From assembly GCF_002091675.1 (NCBI RefSeq), contig NZ_BDAE01000021.1, forward strand, positions 1-64,000: a stretch of 64,000 nt of DNA, in the 5' to 3' direction. Shown one piece after another: positions 35,826-44,828 of the stretch (position 1 is its first letter; every line of letters starts with the position of its first letter). The notes beneath the pieces were generated by a model. It was not told the origin of the DNA, did no database searches, and saw nothing but the letters and a program-made list of their open reading frames with translations. This DNA is from Pseudomonas luteola NBRC 103146 (GTDB lineage: Bacteria > Pseudomonadota > Gammaproteobacteria > Pseudomonadales > Pseudomonadaceae). The position numbers and the translations under genes are program-made.

Positions 35826-36719
35826 TCAGGCCATGCCGCCGGTTGCGCCGTATACTTCACCCGTCACATAGCTGGACTCCTGGGAGGCCAGAATAACGTA
35901 GATCGGAGCCAGCTCTGCCGGTTGGCCAGGCCGCTTGAAGACAGTCTCGCTGCCAAACGACGGAATCTTCTCTTGAGGCTGGCCGCCGCTGGGCTGAAGT
36001 GGAGTCCAGAAGGGTCCGGGTGCTACCGCATTGACGCGGATACCCTTGGAAATGACCTGTTTGGCCAACGCCTTGGTAAAGGCAGTGATCGCCGCTTTAG
36101 TAGGCGCGTAATCCAGTAGGGTTTCCGACGGTTGCACGGCCTGAATGGAGGTGGTGTTGATAATAGCGGCACCGGCCGGCATATGCGGAATTGCCGCCTT
36201 GCATAGCCAGAACAGCGCATACACATTGGTCTTGTAAGTGGCATCGAATTGGTCAGTGGTCAAATTGGCGATGTCTTCAACAGCTGTCTGCTTACCTGCC
36301 ACGTTGACTAGAATATCCAGGCCACCCAGTGCATCCTTGGCTTTGCCAATCAACTCATTGCAAAAGGCCTCGCTTTTCAGGTCGCCCGGAACGCAAACCG
36401 CCTTACGACCTTCCGCTTCGATCAATTGTACAACTTCTTTCGCATCCGCCTCTTCTTCAGGCAGATAATTCAGCACGATGTCGGCCCCCTCGCGCGCATA
36501 AGCGATCGCCGTTGCTCGCCCGATACCCGAGTCCGCGCCGGTAATAAGCGCCTTGCGGCCCGCAAGACGTCCAAATCCCTTGTAACTGGTTTCACCGTGG
36601 TCAGGGCGTGGCTGCATGTCCTGAGCGAGACCGGGCGGATTTTGCGGCTGCTTCGGAAATTCTGGCTGGGGATATTGGGTCAGGGGATTCTGCATGGTGT
36701 ACTGGTTATCAGTAGGCAT
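35826..36719 (-). CDS. SDR oxidoreductase, YghA-like stress type
   Basis: A 297-residue classical SDR with an N-terminal Pro/Gln-rich extension (about residues 1-45) as in E. coli YghA and Bacillus YdaD/YhdF general stress proteins. Motifs: [10 protein letters not shown] (about 60-69), NVAG, Ser in TTSIQA and the catalytic YAPTK. It reduces or oxidises an unknown alcohol/aldehyde with NAD(P). A GAGAGGA lies 6 bases before the ATG. The GH15 gene follows almost directly; this pairing of stress SDR with a trehalase/glucoamylase is often seen in stress or RpoS-type operons, stated from general knowledge. Confidence 0.92.
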   Translation of the reverse strand: MPTDNQYTMQNPLTQYPQPEFPKQPQNPPGLAQDMQPRPDHGETSYKGFGRLAGRKALITGADSGIGRATAIAYAREGADIVLNYLPEEEADAKEVVQLIEAEGRKAVCVPGDLKSEAFCNELIGKAKDALGGLDILVNVAGKQTAVEDIANLTTDQFDATYKTNVYALFWLCKAAIPHMPAGAAIINTTSIQAVQPSETLLDYAPTKAAITAFTKALAKQVISKGIRVNAVAPGPFWTPLQPSGGQPQEKIPSFGSETVFKRPGQPAELAPIYVILASQESSYVTGEVYGATGGMA

Positions 36720-37030
36720 AAAATAGTCCTCTCGTCAGTGACGCCGCGATGAAAAGATGAAGGCGGCTTGTATAAAGACAGCGGACGTGTCCAAGTGCTG
36801 TCTAAAAATGGGAAAGCCTGACTGCGGAGATGGTTCCATCCGATTTTGGATCGAACTTAATGCATCAAGCGCTTGACGATCCTAAGGGGACGTAATGTGA
36901 CGAGAGAGATAGGAAATAAAAAGTGGCCTGACGCTTTAAATCGTCCCGCAAAAGATATTTAGAAAAATTCACCAGCCTTTAGCTGGCTCGTCCACAGGAT
37001 GGGTTTGCTACAGCATATTCCTACCAGTAA
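36720..37030. other. Intergenic, promoter of the SDR operon
   Basis: About 310 bases, AT-rich around 36900-37000, with no gene or strong repeat seen. It holds the promoter for the minus-strand SDR-GH15 genes and would have held that of the damaged DUF2809 gene. Confidence 0.45.
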
Positions 37031-37501
37031 TCGAGACTACATAAAATTACTCTCAACTCATTACGCGCTCCTGCTGACTGCGCCCAAAGGAACCGTAACA
37101 GACTCCATCTTGGTCTAGCCCTTTGTGCTGTAATAGCGCTCGGGCTAGCCTCTCGCCAGTATCCTATCATCATTCCTGACGCTCTTGGAAAATACCCAGG
37201 CGATGCGCTTTGGGCGCTCATGATCCTTACAGGTCTGGCTTTGATCGCGCGCCGCGCCAATGCTGTATGCCTGGCGGTAACAGCGTTTGGTATTTCATGT
37301 GCCGTGGAGGCAACGCAGCTTTACCAGGCGCCCTGGATCAATGCGATTCGCCACCATCCGCTAGGCCATCTTGCCTTGGGCACTACGTTTTCCTGGATGG
37401 ATATCGTTGCTTACGGTATCGGCATATTGGCGGGCGTTTTGATCGATGGCCTGGCCAGACTCACAGTAAAGGCTAGCCACTCACTCAAAGCAGACGCCTG
37501 A
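37031..37501 (+). CDS. DUF2809 membrane protein without a recognisable start codon
   Basis: The frame is open from 37031 to 37501. From about 37100 it encodes a small integral membrane protein: RLHLGLALCAVIALGLASRQ, then GKYPGDALWALMILTG, VEATQLYQAPWINAIR and WMDIVAYGIGILAGVLID. These blocks match DUF2809 well, with four short helices. However, no ATG, GTG or TTG occurs between 37031 and the ATG at 37220, which would begin inside the second helix and drop the conserved first one. So the native start has been lost or an unusual codon is used. An AAAGGA at 37086-37091 may be the old ribosome binding site. Function of the family is unknown. Confidence 0.65.
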   Translation, partial: SRLHKITLNSLRAPADCAQRNRNRLHLGLALCAVIALGLASRQYPIIIPDALGKYPGDALWALMILTGLALIARRANAVCLAVTAFGISCAVEATQLYQAPWINAIRHHPLGHLALGTTFSWMDIVAYGIGILAGVLIDGLARLTVKASHSLKADA

Positions 37502-37524
37502 AATGATTCTGGCGCAGCAAGCGC

Positions 37525-37905
37525 TTACTGTCCTTTGTTCTGGAAGGTCGCAAGATAGGCAAGCAGGTCGGCAATCTGCTGCTCATTACTCATTCCCCAG
37601 AAACGCATCTTTGTGCCGGGTACGACCTTGTCCGGATCCTTTAAGTAGGCAGCGAGGGTTTCCTCATTCCAGACAATTCCTGACGCTTTCATGGCCTCGG
37701 AATAGTTGAAGTCTTCAGTAGCCCCTGCCTTGCGTCCGAAAATAGCGTTGAGTTCGGGGCCGAACGAGCCCCTGGCATAGGTCCCCACCTTATGACAGTT
37801 ACCACACCAGGACGTAAAATACTTTTTCCCTGCCGTTGCGTCACCGGCACCATAGGCGACTCCGTGCACCAGCAAGGCCAACGTCATTAACACCCAGTTT
37901 CGCAT
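37525..37905 (-). CDS. Class I cytochrome c
   Basis: A 126-residue periplasmic protein: signal peptide (VLMTLALLVHGVAYGA), haem motif C34-G-N-C-H38 and axial Met100 in VPGTKMRFWG, with the final helix NEQQIADLLAYLATF. This is the cytochrome c2/c550 style with a mid-length fold. It would carry electrons in the periplasm; no oxidoreductase neighbour shows its partner. The ATG follows GGGAGAAGAC. Confidence 0.93.
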   Translation of the reverse strand: MRNWVLMTLALLVHGVAYGAGDATAGKKYFTSWCGNCHKVGTYARGSFGPELNAIFGRKAGATEDFNYSEAMKASGIVWNEETLAAYLKDPDKVVPGTKMRFWGMSNEQQIADLLAYLATFQNKGQ

Positions 37906-38179
37906 GTCTTCTCCCGAATACGATTAGCGACGCCTGACAATCATTATGCCTGTGTAATACAGCCACGTTCATTGATATGAAACGTAATGACCAACCATGG
38001 CCAGAAGTCAAGGCCTGCACTCTCCTACTTTGCATAACGTCATCGCTCAGCTGGCAAGTACTCCTGCTTGTCAGCGCTTCAGGACCAATGGCTTTGCCAG
38101 CCTGTTGAAGGTGGTCTATAGGTTCCTTTCTCGGTCTTGTGACTGACTGAGCCCTAATGGATACACAAGGAAAGTTATC

Positions 38180-39538
38180 ATGTTCAAGCTCACCCCTCTG
38201 GCGCTTATCGTCCTTGCCTCGTTCAGCAGCCTTGTCGTAGCTGAAAACAACCGCGCCACACAAACGCAGAGTGGATTCGACAATGAGGTTTCCCTGGAGC
38301 AGCGTGGCGACGGTAATAACGCGACACAGGAGCAGCTGTTAGCAGACCACCAGAGCTCAACCGTTATACAAACGGGCAATAACAATGACGCCGACGTACT
38401 GCAACAAGCCTCTGGCCATAAAATGACGCTTGACCAGACGGGTAATGGCAATAACGCTGCTGTACATCAAGCTACCGCCGGGAGTGGAAGCGACGCTTCG
38501 ATCCTGCAGGTTGGCGATACCAATGTTGTCACTGTAAACCAGCAGGGCGGTGACTCTGGTTACGACGCCACCTTATACCAGGAGGGCAACAATAATATTC
38601 ACACGATCGAGCAAGCAGGCGATGGGCGCGCCACGTTGACAGCCAATACTCTGGGTAACGGCAACACGATTAATGCATTACAACGAACGGGTGTATCGGC
38701 CAGCCTTACTCAGCTAGGTGAAAATAATCAGATCACACTTGAACAGAGCGGTTATAGCAATAACAGAGAGGGGGACAACGCTTCTGTAGTGCAAAATGGC
38801 GATGCGAATGTACTTACTTTGAATCAACTGGGTTACAACCCAGGTAAAACTGCCACGCTGTCTCAGGAAGGCAACAATAACGTGTACACGATCGATCAAA
38901 TCGACGATGGCGTAACTACGTTGGTGGCCACTACCTTGGGTAACGGAAATACCATTACGGCGCTTCAGGAAAAAGGCAAATCAGCCACGCTTTCCCAACA
39001 AGGCGATAACAATCAGATCGCACTGGCCCAACGTGGTGGCCCGATGGAAGCTGATGTAAGTGTTGTGCAAAACGGCAACGAAAACAGCGCAACAGTTGAT
39101 CAGTCAACAGGGAGTCGTTATGGCGCTTATTCCACCCGCCTGGCTCAAGAGGGAGATGCCAACACCGCTTCCCTCATTCAAGGAGGCGGCCTGAACGTGA
39201 TAGACGTCGCGCAGGACGGTAACGGAAACGAGCTGACAATCGACCAAGACACAATAGCCGGGACCCTTATTGGCCGATCTGCCGGCACTCGCAACCAGGC
39301 AAGCATCAGCCAGGAAACATCCATTACCACCCTGTATTTCTCGCAGGAAGGAGACGCCAATCAGCTCACTGTCGATCAGGCTGGCATCAATAGCCAGGCA
39401 CGTGTCGACCAGTTTGGTACTGCCAATGAAGTCTTTATTTCCCAACGCGGACCTACGGAGTTATTTACCGGGCCGGCTAATTCAGCAACGGTCATGCAGA
39501 GCGGAGCAGGTAACACCGCTACGCTTTATCAACAATGA
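38180..39538 (+). CDS. Curlin-repeat protein (CsgA/CsgB-like), stand-alone
   Basis: A 452-residue secreted protein with a signal peptide (LTPLALIVLASFSSLVVAEN) and then about eighteen curlin-type repeats of the form S-x5-Q-x-G-x2-N-x-A/T-x3-Q (e.g. ATLYQEGNNNIHTIEQ, ASLTQLGENNQITLEQ). Such repeats stack into cross-beta amyloid in curli fibres. It is about three times longer than CsgA and rich in Asn, Gln and Thr with no Cys. Residues 130-224 and 225-315 are a visible tandem duplication. The secretion and nucleation genes csgEFG/csgB are absent nearby; the neighbours are a cytochrome c and an amidase. Start ATG follows AAGGAAAG. Function is probably surface fibre or biofilm, inferred from family. 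Confidence 0.85.
   Translation: MFKLTPLALIVLASFSSLVVAENNRATQTQSGFDNEVSLEQRGDGNNATQEQLLADHQSSTVIQTGNNNDADVLQQASGHKMTLDQTGNGNNAAVHQATAGSGSDASILQVGDTNVVTVNQQGGDSGYDATLYQEGNNNIHTIEQAGDGRATLTANTLGNGNTINALQRTGVSASLTQLGENNQITLEQSGYSNNREGDNASVVQNGDANVLTLNQLGYNPGKTATLSQEGNNNVYTIDQIDDGVTTLVATTLGNGNTITALQEKGKSATLSQQGDNNQIALAQRGGPMEADVSVVQNGNENSATVDQSTGSRYGAYSTRLAQEGDANTASLIQGGGLNVIDVAQDGNGNELTIDQDTIAGTLIGRSAGTRNQASISQETSITTLYFSQEGDANQLTVDQAGINSQARVDQFGTANEVFISQRGPTELFTGPANSATVMQSGAGNTATLYQQ
38567..39124 (+). repeat. Tandem duplication within the curlin gene
   Basis: Unit 1 (38567-38851, 95 codons) and unit 2 (38852-39124, about 91 codons) encode parallel series of blocks: ATLYQEGNNN/ATLSQEGNNN, NTLGNGNTINALQ/TTLGNGNTITALQ, ASLTQLGENNQI/ATLSQQGDNNQI and ASVVQNGDAN/VSVVQNGNEN. 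The copies have diverged at many positions, so the duplication is old. Confidence 0.75.
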
Positions 39539-39623
39539 GCGGTGTGGGTCCTGATAAAGCAATAAGCAGGGTGGCCTGTCCGGTATCGCTCCTTGCTCAG
39601 CGTTCTTCACTCTCGGGACTTGG

Positions 39624-39656
39624 TTGGACTGACTGGCTTATTTCCAGTCAGTCCAA
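39624..39656. terminator. Terminator-like hairpin between convergent genes
   Basis: TTGGACTGACTGG (39624-39636), loop CTTATTT, CCAGTCAGTCCAA (39644-39656): a perfect 13-bp stem between the curlin gene and the convergent amidase. No long T-run follows. Confidence 0.65.
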
Positions 39657-39662
39657 ATCAAC

Positions 39663-40862
39663 TCATGCCGTTGCGGCTGTCTTCTGATCTGTAAGGTAAG
39701 TCCCTACCGGTGGCCGCTGGCTGAAGTAGGTGTGTACCCCATGAAATATACGATCAGCGACTACTTGCTGGTGACGGGGATTGAGCAATCGTTTGCTGTC
39801 CTGAGCATTGCTCATGAACCCCGTTTCTACCAGAATCGACGGGATGTCAGGTGACTTGAGTACAGCAAAACCAGCTTGCTGGACCTGCTTCTGATGTATC
39901 TTCGCAACGGTACCCAGACTCGTTAGTACGCTGTGTCCCAGATCCAGGCTCGAAGCAATGGTAGTGCTCATGGACATGTCCAGAATAACGTTGGCGAGGT
40001 CTGGATCCTTGTCTTGCAGAGGCAGGCTATTGGCTCCGACAAGATCGGCATCGTTCTCCCGCTTCGCCATCCAGCGAGCCATAGCAGACGTCGCACCGCT
40101 GCTGGAAAGCGCAAAGACAGAAGCCCCACGGGCACGGCGGTTGGGTGCTGCATCGGCATGGACCGAGATAAACATGTCGGCGTCATACTGGTGAGCGATG
40201 TCCACGCGCTTGCGCAGTGGAACGAAAATATCCTCGGTCCGTACCAGCTTGGCCTTGTAGCCTTTCTCCTTGTTGATCCGCTTGGCTAGATTATGAGCAA
40301 TCGCCAGGGCGACCTTCTTTTCATAGGCACCTTTAGCACTGATGCATCCAGGGTCCTTGCCACCATGACCAGCATCTACGACAACCACCAGATCACGGCC
40401 GGGACGCTTCTTGGCGCGAGCTGTCGATGCCGCATGCGCTACTTGTGTGGTTGCAGGCCCCATTGGGTGAAGGTCAAACACCAGTCGATCACCAAAGGAG
40501 CCGGACGGGCCAAGCACCAGGCTGTCGAGTTTTACTGGCTGCTTCAATTCGAGGACGATACGACTGCCTGTCGTACCATGGGCTCCACCCCGAATCGTTT
40601 TGATTGCTGAGCCGGTAACATCCAATTTTGAAACATTGGTGGCTAACGTCGTATTAGGTAAATCGATGACCAATCGATGAGGTGAGTCGAGCGTGAACGT
40701 GCGATAGTGGCTCGGGCCATTGAGATCCAGTACCAGGCGAAAGCGACCAGCGGTACGTGATGCCCTTACGGAGCGTACCTCGCTTGAAGCGGCAAAGGCG
40801 TTGGGAAAGGCTGGCAGCGTCAGCCCTGCCAGGATGAAGTTTAGAAGGTGACGACGGTTCAT
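39663..40862 (-). CDS. N-acetylmuramoyl-L-alanine amidase (AmiC-like)
   Basis: A 399-residue exported cell-wall hydrolase. The N-terminus MNRRHLLNFILAGLTLPAFP looks like a Tat signal, as in AmiC. An AMIN domain (about 28-140) targets the septum. The Amidase_3 domain (about 158-385) shows VVVDAGHGGKDPG with the first Zn His, Glu in GAYEKKV, FISVHADA and the catalytic Glu in LVETGFMSN. It cleaves the amide between MurNAc and L-Ala to split daughter cells. It is convergent with the curlin gene and has no operon partner; most pseudomonads carry another amidase (amiB) by mutL, so this is likely the second one. Confidence 0.93.
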   Translation of the reverse strand: MNRRHLLNFILAGLTLPAFPNAFAASSEVRSVRASRTAGRFRLVLDLNGPSHYRTFTLDSPHRLVIDLPNTTLATNVSKLDVTGSAIKTIRGGAHGTTGSRIVLELKQPVKLDSLVLGPSGSFGDRLVFDLHPMGPATTQVAHAASTARAKKRPGRDLVVVVDAGHGGKDPGCISAKGAYEKKVALAIAHNLAKRINKEKGYKAKLVRTEDIFVPLRKRVDIAHQYDADMFISVHADAAPNRRARGASVFALSSSGATSAMARWMAKRENDADLVGANSLPLQDKDPDLANVILDMSMSTTIASSLDLGHSVLTSLGTVAKIHQKQVQQAGFAVLKSPDIPSILVETGFMSNAQDSKRLLNPRHQQVVADRIFHGVHTYFSQRPPVGTYLTDQKTAATA

Positions 40863-41652
40863 AACTACAACACATTTCGGCGAAACAATTTGTAACCATA
40901 TAACATATCTAACTAGCAGGCCAAGGCTATGGTGGGCACAATGCGCTATATTCCTGATTTATCGATCCTGTCACTTACTAGAAGGCCCACCTTCTACATT
41001 CACGTGGCAGCATCGAAACGCCAAGCGCTCTAGGGTGGGGTTGTTGTAGAGGAATAGTTTGCCTAAAACATTCTGCCGAGCGTAACGTTCCGAATGGATA
41101 GTTATGTGCCCACAGTTAGATGTACGTATCTCTTAAGTTGAGACGTTAGCTAATCTCATCTTCATCAATCATACACTAGTGACCCTAAATAGCGACTAAC
41201 CGAGAGGGATTCCAGCGGGGTCGTTTCTGATCTGGGCTGTAACACTGTGGAGTACCGCCCTACTGTGCTGATCTGCCTTGCGACAGTTATACGTTACCAA
41301 CGCAACGATTAGGTGGATGGCAAGGTACTTTTAAATGACTTTTCTCGGCCCAGCGCCTAACGGTCAGAGACGCTCTATTTGCGATACAGAATTGCCGTAC
41401 CGTTATTTCATTGGAATAACGGCACGGCAAGCGACTGATCTTCAGTCCAGAACCGCGCTATGCATCCCTTATGGAGGCATGCTGAAAACCGTCGCTTAGC
41501 GCGCGGCTCGTCACTACATCAACGCAAGGCCGAGACTTGCCATAGCGCTGCACCCATGGAGCTGACAAACCAGACGCGCTTAGTCACCGCCTGGTTTGTT
41601 CGTTATCGATATCACCTAATCGGCCTATCAATCCAAAGAACGCTAAACAGTC
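40863..41652. other. Long intergenic region, hairpins only
   Basis: About 790 bases with no credible gene. Two structures stand out: a 13-bp stem with one mismatch, 41394-41428 (GCCGTACCGTTATT against AATAACGGCACGGC), and CAAACCAG...CTGGTTTG near 41567-41600 followed by TT. Neither has a strong T-run. A small RNA is possible but unsupported. Confidence 0.4.
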
Positions 41653-41684
41653 CTATGGGCTGGAAACTCTTTTCCAGCCCATAG
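41653..41684 (-). terminator. Terminator of the TonB receptor gene
   Basis: CTATGGGCTGGAAA (41653-41666) pairs perfectly with TTTCCAGCCCATAG (41671-41684), loop of 4 bases. The 14-bp stem lies 8 bases beyond the end of the receptor gene. Confidence 0.75.
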
Positions 41685-41691
41685 AGACGCG

Positions 41692-44085
41692 TTACAAGCT
41701 CCACCTTAAACTGAACATGACGTTACGCGGGTCACCATAGACACCTGTACCGCTGGAGTTAGGTATGCCTTGCCAGTACTTTTCATCAAACACATTGTTC
41801 AGGTTTACCTGACCATCCCAATGTTCATTGAATTGATAGCCCGCCATAAGCCCGACCACAGCATATGAATCCTGAACGGCGCGACCGGTACCAACACGGT
41901 TATAGGTTTTGCTCTGGGCAAGCACATCTGCACCAATGCGCCAGTCGCTCAGCGCTCCGGTCAAGCGATAGGTAGTAGCCGCTTTGAACAAGTGCTTGGG
42001 TTGCTCAGGGGCAAACAAGGTACCCTTATTATAGGTTTGATCTTTCACGTATTGGCTGAGCACCAAGGTGTAGGAGGCCGAAATGTCCCAGTTGGGCGTC
42101 AAGGCACCTGACAGCTCGGTATCGATACCACGACTGCGCACCTCCCCTGCCGCTTCATAGCAGGTGCGGTTCTGGTTTCGGCAAAGCGTGGGCTGATCTG
42201 GTACTGCGTAGGCCCGGTTCTGCTGGGTCATATCGAACACCGCGATAGAGGCATTCAGACTACCGTCAAGGTACTCGCCCTTCAGGCCGATCTCGTAGCT
42301 TTCCCCCGTCATCGGCTCAAGCGTGGATCCACCCAAGTCCTGCTCGGTCTGCGGCTTGAAAATCTCGGTGTAGCTGGCATAGACCGAGTAGGTGTCATTC
42401 AGGTCATAGATAACCCCTGCATAGGGCGTCACCTCACGGGTTACCGTGTAATCCCCGGTATCGCTCGCACGGTTATCGTAGTCGTACCACGTCACGCGGC
42501 TACCCAGGATAACGTGCAGCGGATCAATGGGATTAAACCGGGCGACACCGTAAACAGCTTTTTCCGTTGCCGTATTTTTGCTCGAATAGGGAAGCCGGTC
42601 GCTCAGGCTGGGCTTAGCAATGACACCGGGATCAAAGTTGTAGATATCAACCGGCGTTGCTGTCGGCCAGTATCCTCCTTTTTGATCAAACCGCTCTTGC
42701 CGGCGGCTGGCGCCCAATGCCAGTTCATGCTCGCGTCCAAACAATGTGAATGGGCCGGATACGGTTGCGTCCAGGTTAGTCTGTACGTCCTTGCTGTGGT
42801 ATTGACCGGAAGACTGCGTATAGGCATTACTCACCGGGGGATTAAGGTAACTGGAGAAGGTATTCGATTCCGCCCAGATTCGAGCAGCTGCCAGCCTGGC
42901 GCTCCAGCCGTTGTCGAAACGGTGGGTGACATCGGTGAAGGCGGTAATGTTATCCCGATCCCAATATGCCCAGTCATTACTGAGAAAGGTTGAACGCGAC
43001 AGGTGCAGATTTTCCCCATTAGGCCCGGCGGGCAGGCTTCCCCAGTCCGATACGGCATCGTCGCGCTGTTTTGAGGCTCCCAGAGTCCAGGTGGTGGCGT
43101 CGCTGAGATCGGCTTCGAGGATGCCATAAAAGGTCTGCCGCTGCTTTTCTCGCTCATCAACGAAACTACCGTTGTCTTCGTAGGCTGCGACCACGCGCCC
43201 ACGCAACGTACCGCTTTCGTTCAGCTTGTTGGATGCGTCCAGCTGGGTACGGTAACGGTCCCAGCTGCCAGCGCTGGTGGTGATACTGACTTGCGGAGTA
43301 GCGGTGGGACGCTTACGCACCAGATTCAATGTCGCTGAAGGGCTGCCAGCGCCAGTCATCAGGCCTGTAGCACCGCGCACGACTTCCACGCGGTCATAGA
43401 TGGCAAGATCAGCGCCGCTGATGGTATCGAGCGTAAACGTGCTAATGCTGGTGGGCAAGCCATCGTACATCAGGTTGTCGATGGTGAATCCACGCGCGAG
43501 AAACTGCTGGCGGTCTCCACCGAGTTTACGCAGTTGTATGCCGGGTGCGTATTTGACGATGTCATTGAGTTCATTAAGGGCCTGGTCGTCGATACGCTGG
43601 CGCGTCATTACACTTACCGATTGAGGCGTCTCGCGTATCGACAGAGGCAACTTGGTAGACGTACTCATGCTACCTGTCGTGTAAGAGCCGGACCCTTCTG
43701 TTGCAGCTATATCGCTGGTAATACTGCCTGAGCCCTCCGCTACTACCTGAGTGATACCCAGCTGCGCCACTTCCTCACCCGCAGCCGATCCTGCCTCGGC
43801 GATAGTCAGCACGTTACCCTGAACACTGCCTACCAGATCACTCCCGGCCAACAGCGCCTGTAGTGCCACTGCAGGCTCCATCTGGCCCCGTACGGCAGGC
43901 GCTGTCTTGCCGGCCACTGCTGCCGAAGTATAGGAAACCTGAAGACCACTGGCCTGGCCCAGTTGTCTCAACGCATTTGCCAAGGGCTGGGACGCAAGAT
44001 CAACTGTGATCGGGGCGGCAAGTACTGTACCGGTAGTCAACAGCGAAACGGTGAACACCAACGGCCGCAGGGGAAACGCTTTCAT
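41692..44085 (-). CDS. TonB-dependent siderophore receptor with STN signalling domain
   Basis: A 797-residue outer membrane receptor. Signal peptide to about residue 23, then an STN/secretin domain (about 25-97, LASQPLANALRQLGQASGLQ onward) of the kind that talks to a FecR-type anti-sigma protein, then plug (about 140-260; RQRIDDQALNELNDIVKYAPGI region) and a 22-strand barrel ending NNVFDEKYWQGIPN and SLRWSL. The plug block ETPQSVSVMTRQRI matches the FpvA/FhuE/FoxA group for hydroxamate or catecholate siderophores. No fecI/fecR pair is within the window on either side, so the signalling partner must be elsewhere. A Fur box lies about 130 bases upstream. Confidence 0.93.
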   Translation of the reverse strand: MKAFPLRPLVFTVSLLTTGTVLAAPITVDLASQPLANALRQLGQASGLQVSYTSAAVAGKTAPAVRGQMEPAVALQALLAGSDLVGSVQGNVLTIAEAGSAAGEEVAQLGITQVVAEGSGSITSDIAATEGSGSYTTGSMSTSTKLPLSIRETPQSVSVMTRQRIDDQALNELNDIVKYAPGIQLRKLGGDRQQFLARGFTIDNLMYDGLPTSISTFTLDTISGADLAIYDRVEVVRGATGLMTGAGSPSATLNLVRKRPTATPQVSITTSAGSWDRYRTQLDASNKLNESGTLRGRVVAAYEDNGSFVDEREKQRQTFYGILEADLSDATTWTLGASKQRDDAVSDWGSLPAGPNGENLHLSRSTFLSNDWAYWDRDNITAFTDVTHRFDNGWSARLAAARIWAESNTFSSYLNPPVSNAYTQSSGQYHSKDVQTNLDATVSGPFTLFGREHELALGASRRQERFDQKGGYWPTATPVDIYNFDPGVIAKPSLSDRLPYSSKNTATEKAVYGVARFNPIDPLHVILGSRVTWYDYDNRASDTGDYTVTREVTPYAGVIYDLNDTYSVYASYTEIFKPQTEQDLGGSTLEPMTGESYEIGLKGEYLDGSLNASIAVFDMTQQNRAYAVPDQPTLCRNQNRTCYEAAGEVRSRGIDTELSGALTPNWDISASYTLVLSQYVKDQTYNKGTLFAPEQPKHLFKAATTYRLTGALSDWRIGADVLAQSKTYNRVGTGRAVQDSYAVVGLMAGYQFNEHWDGQVNLNNVFDEKYWQGIPNSSGTGVYGDPRNVMFSLRWSL

Positions 44086-44216
44086 TATTCAGAAGTCCTT
44101 GAAAAGTGCGAGCACCGCTATACCAGGCCGAACGATGTCGATCTGGGACGTTTTGTACATATGAAAAACGGCGTACAGGCAAAACTGGCAAGATGCTATA
44201 AAAGTGACCTATCAAT

Positions 44217-44235
44217 GTAAATGATAAATATTAAC
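44217..44235. promoter_or_regulatory. Fur box upstream of the siderophore receptor
   Basis: GTAAATGATAAATATTAAC agrees with the 19-base Fur consensus at 14 positions by hand count. It is about 132 bases upstream of the receptor start, in an AT-rich stretch, and would give iron repression. Confidence 0.65.
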
Positions 44236-44495
44236 AATTAATAATCAATTACAGACATATGACGGATGCCATGGTGACTTCATGTTGTCCATGTAGTTGA
44301 AAAACGCTTGAAAAATCGCTAATCGACATTGGATCAACGTCATGATGACCAATGCAAAACGGCATGAATGCGTATGGATTGAAGTAACGGAAGGATTATT
44401 CTGGCCGCAGGCGGGCGAGTTGCCGGTTATATCTGCTGGTGCGAGATTGGCTTGTGACTCCAATCAGATAGAGGAACGGCAGTTGGACCTTAACG

Positions 44496-44749
44496 ATGCC
44501 ACAACAAAGCCGGTTTGAGATAAATGCCAAGCGCCTGTCGACGCAACGCCTGACCTTGTCTTTGTTTCGCTCGTTGTCTCTGCCCTGGCAATTATGGAAT
44601 GTTGGCAGGTATGGACAGGCTACAACGAAGCGCTTGAGCAAGCCGAAGCCAATACATTCAACCTGACTCGCTCGATTGCGCAGCATGCAGAAAACAGTAT
44701 CAAAGAAGTCGATACCCTGATCATAGGTGCCTCTGCTTTGTTTCAGTAG
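44496..44749 (+). pseudogene. Diguanylate cyclase/PDC sensor N-terminal fragment
   Basis: From ATG 44496 the plus strand reads MPQQSRFEINAKRLSTQRLT, then after a frame change near 44565 continues as a transmembrane helix and ALEQAEANTFNLTRSIAQHA followed by ENSIKEVDTLIIGASALFQ and a TAG at 44747. This is the typical start of a membrane PDC/dCache sensor of GGDEF proteins. Nothing of the sensor body or GGDEF domain follows. Both the frame change and the truncation mark it as a remnant. Its last base lies 80 bases from the convergent LysE gene. Confidence 0.6.
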
Positions 44750-44828
44750 CTTAGAACACAATAGACGAGATCTAGCCTCAAGAAAGGCTACCTAGTAAGC
44801 CGCTTTGCATCGTTAAAATTAGAGACTT

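Noticed and set aside
38567-39124. CRISPR-like or DNA-level repeat array
   Set aside because: The periodicity comes from the curlin repeats in the protein; units are too long and too diverged for a CRISPR.
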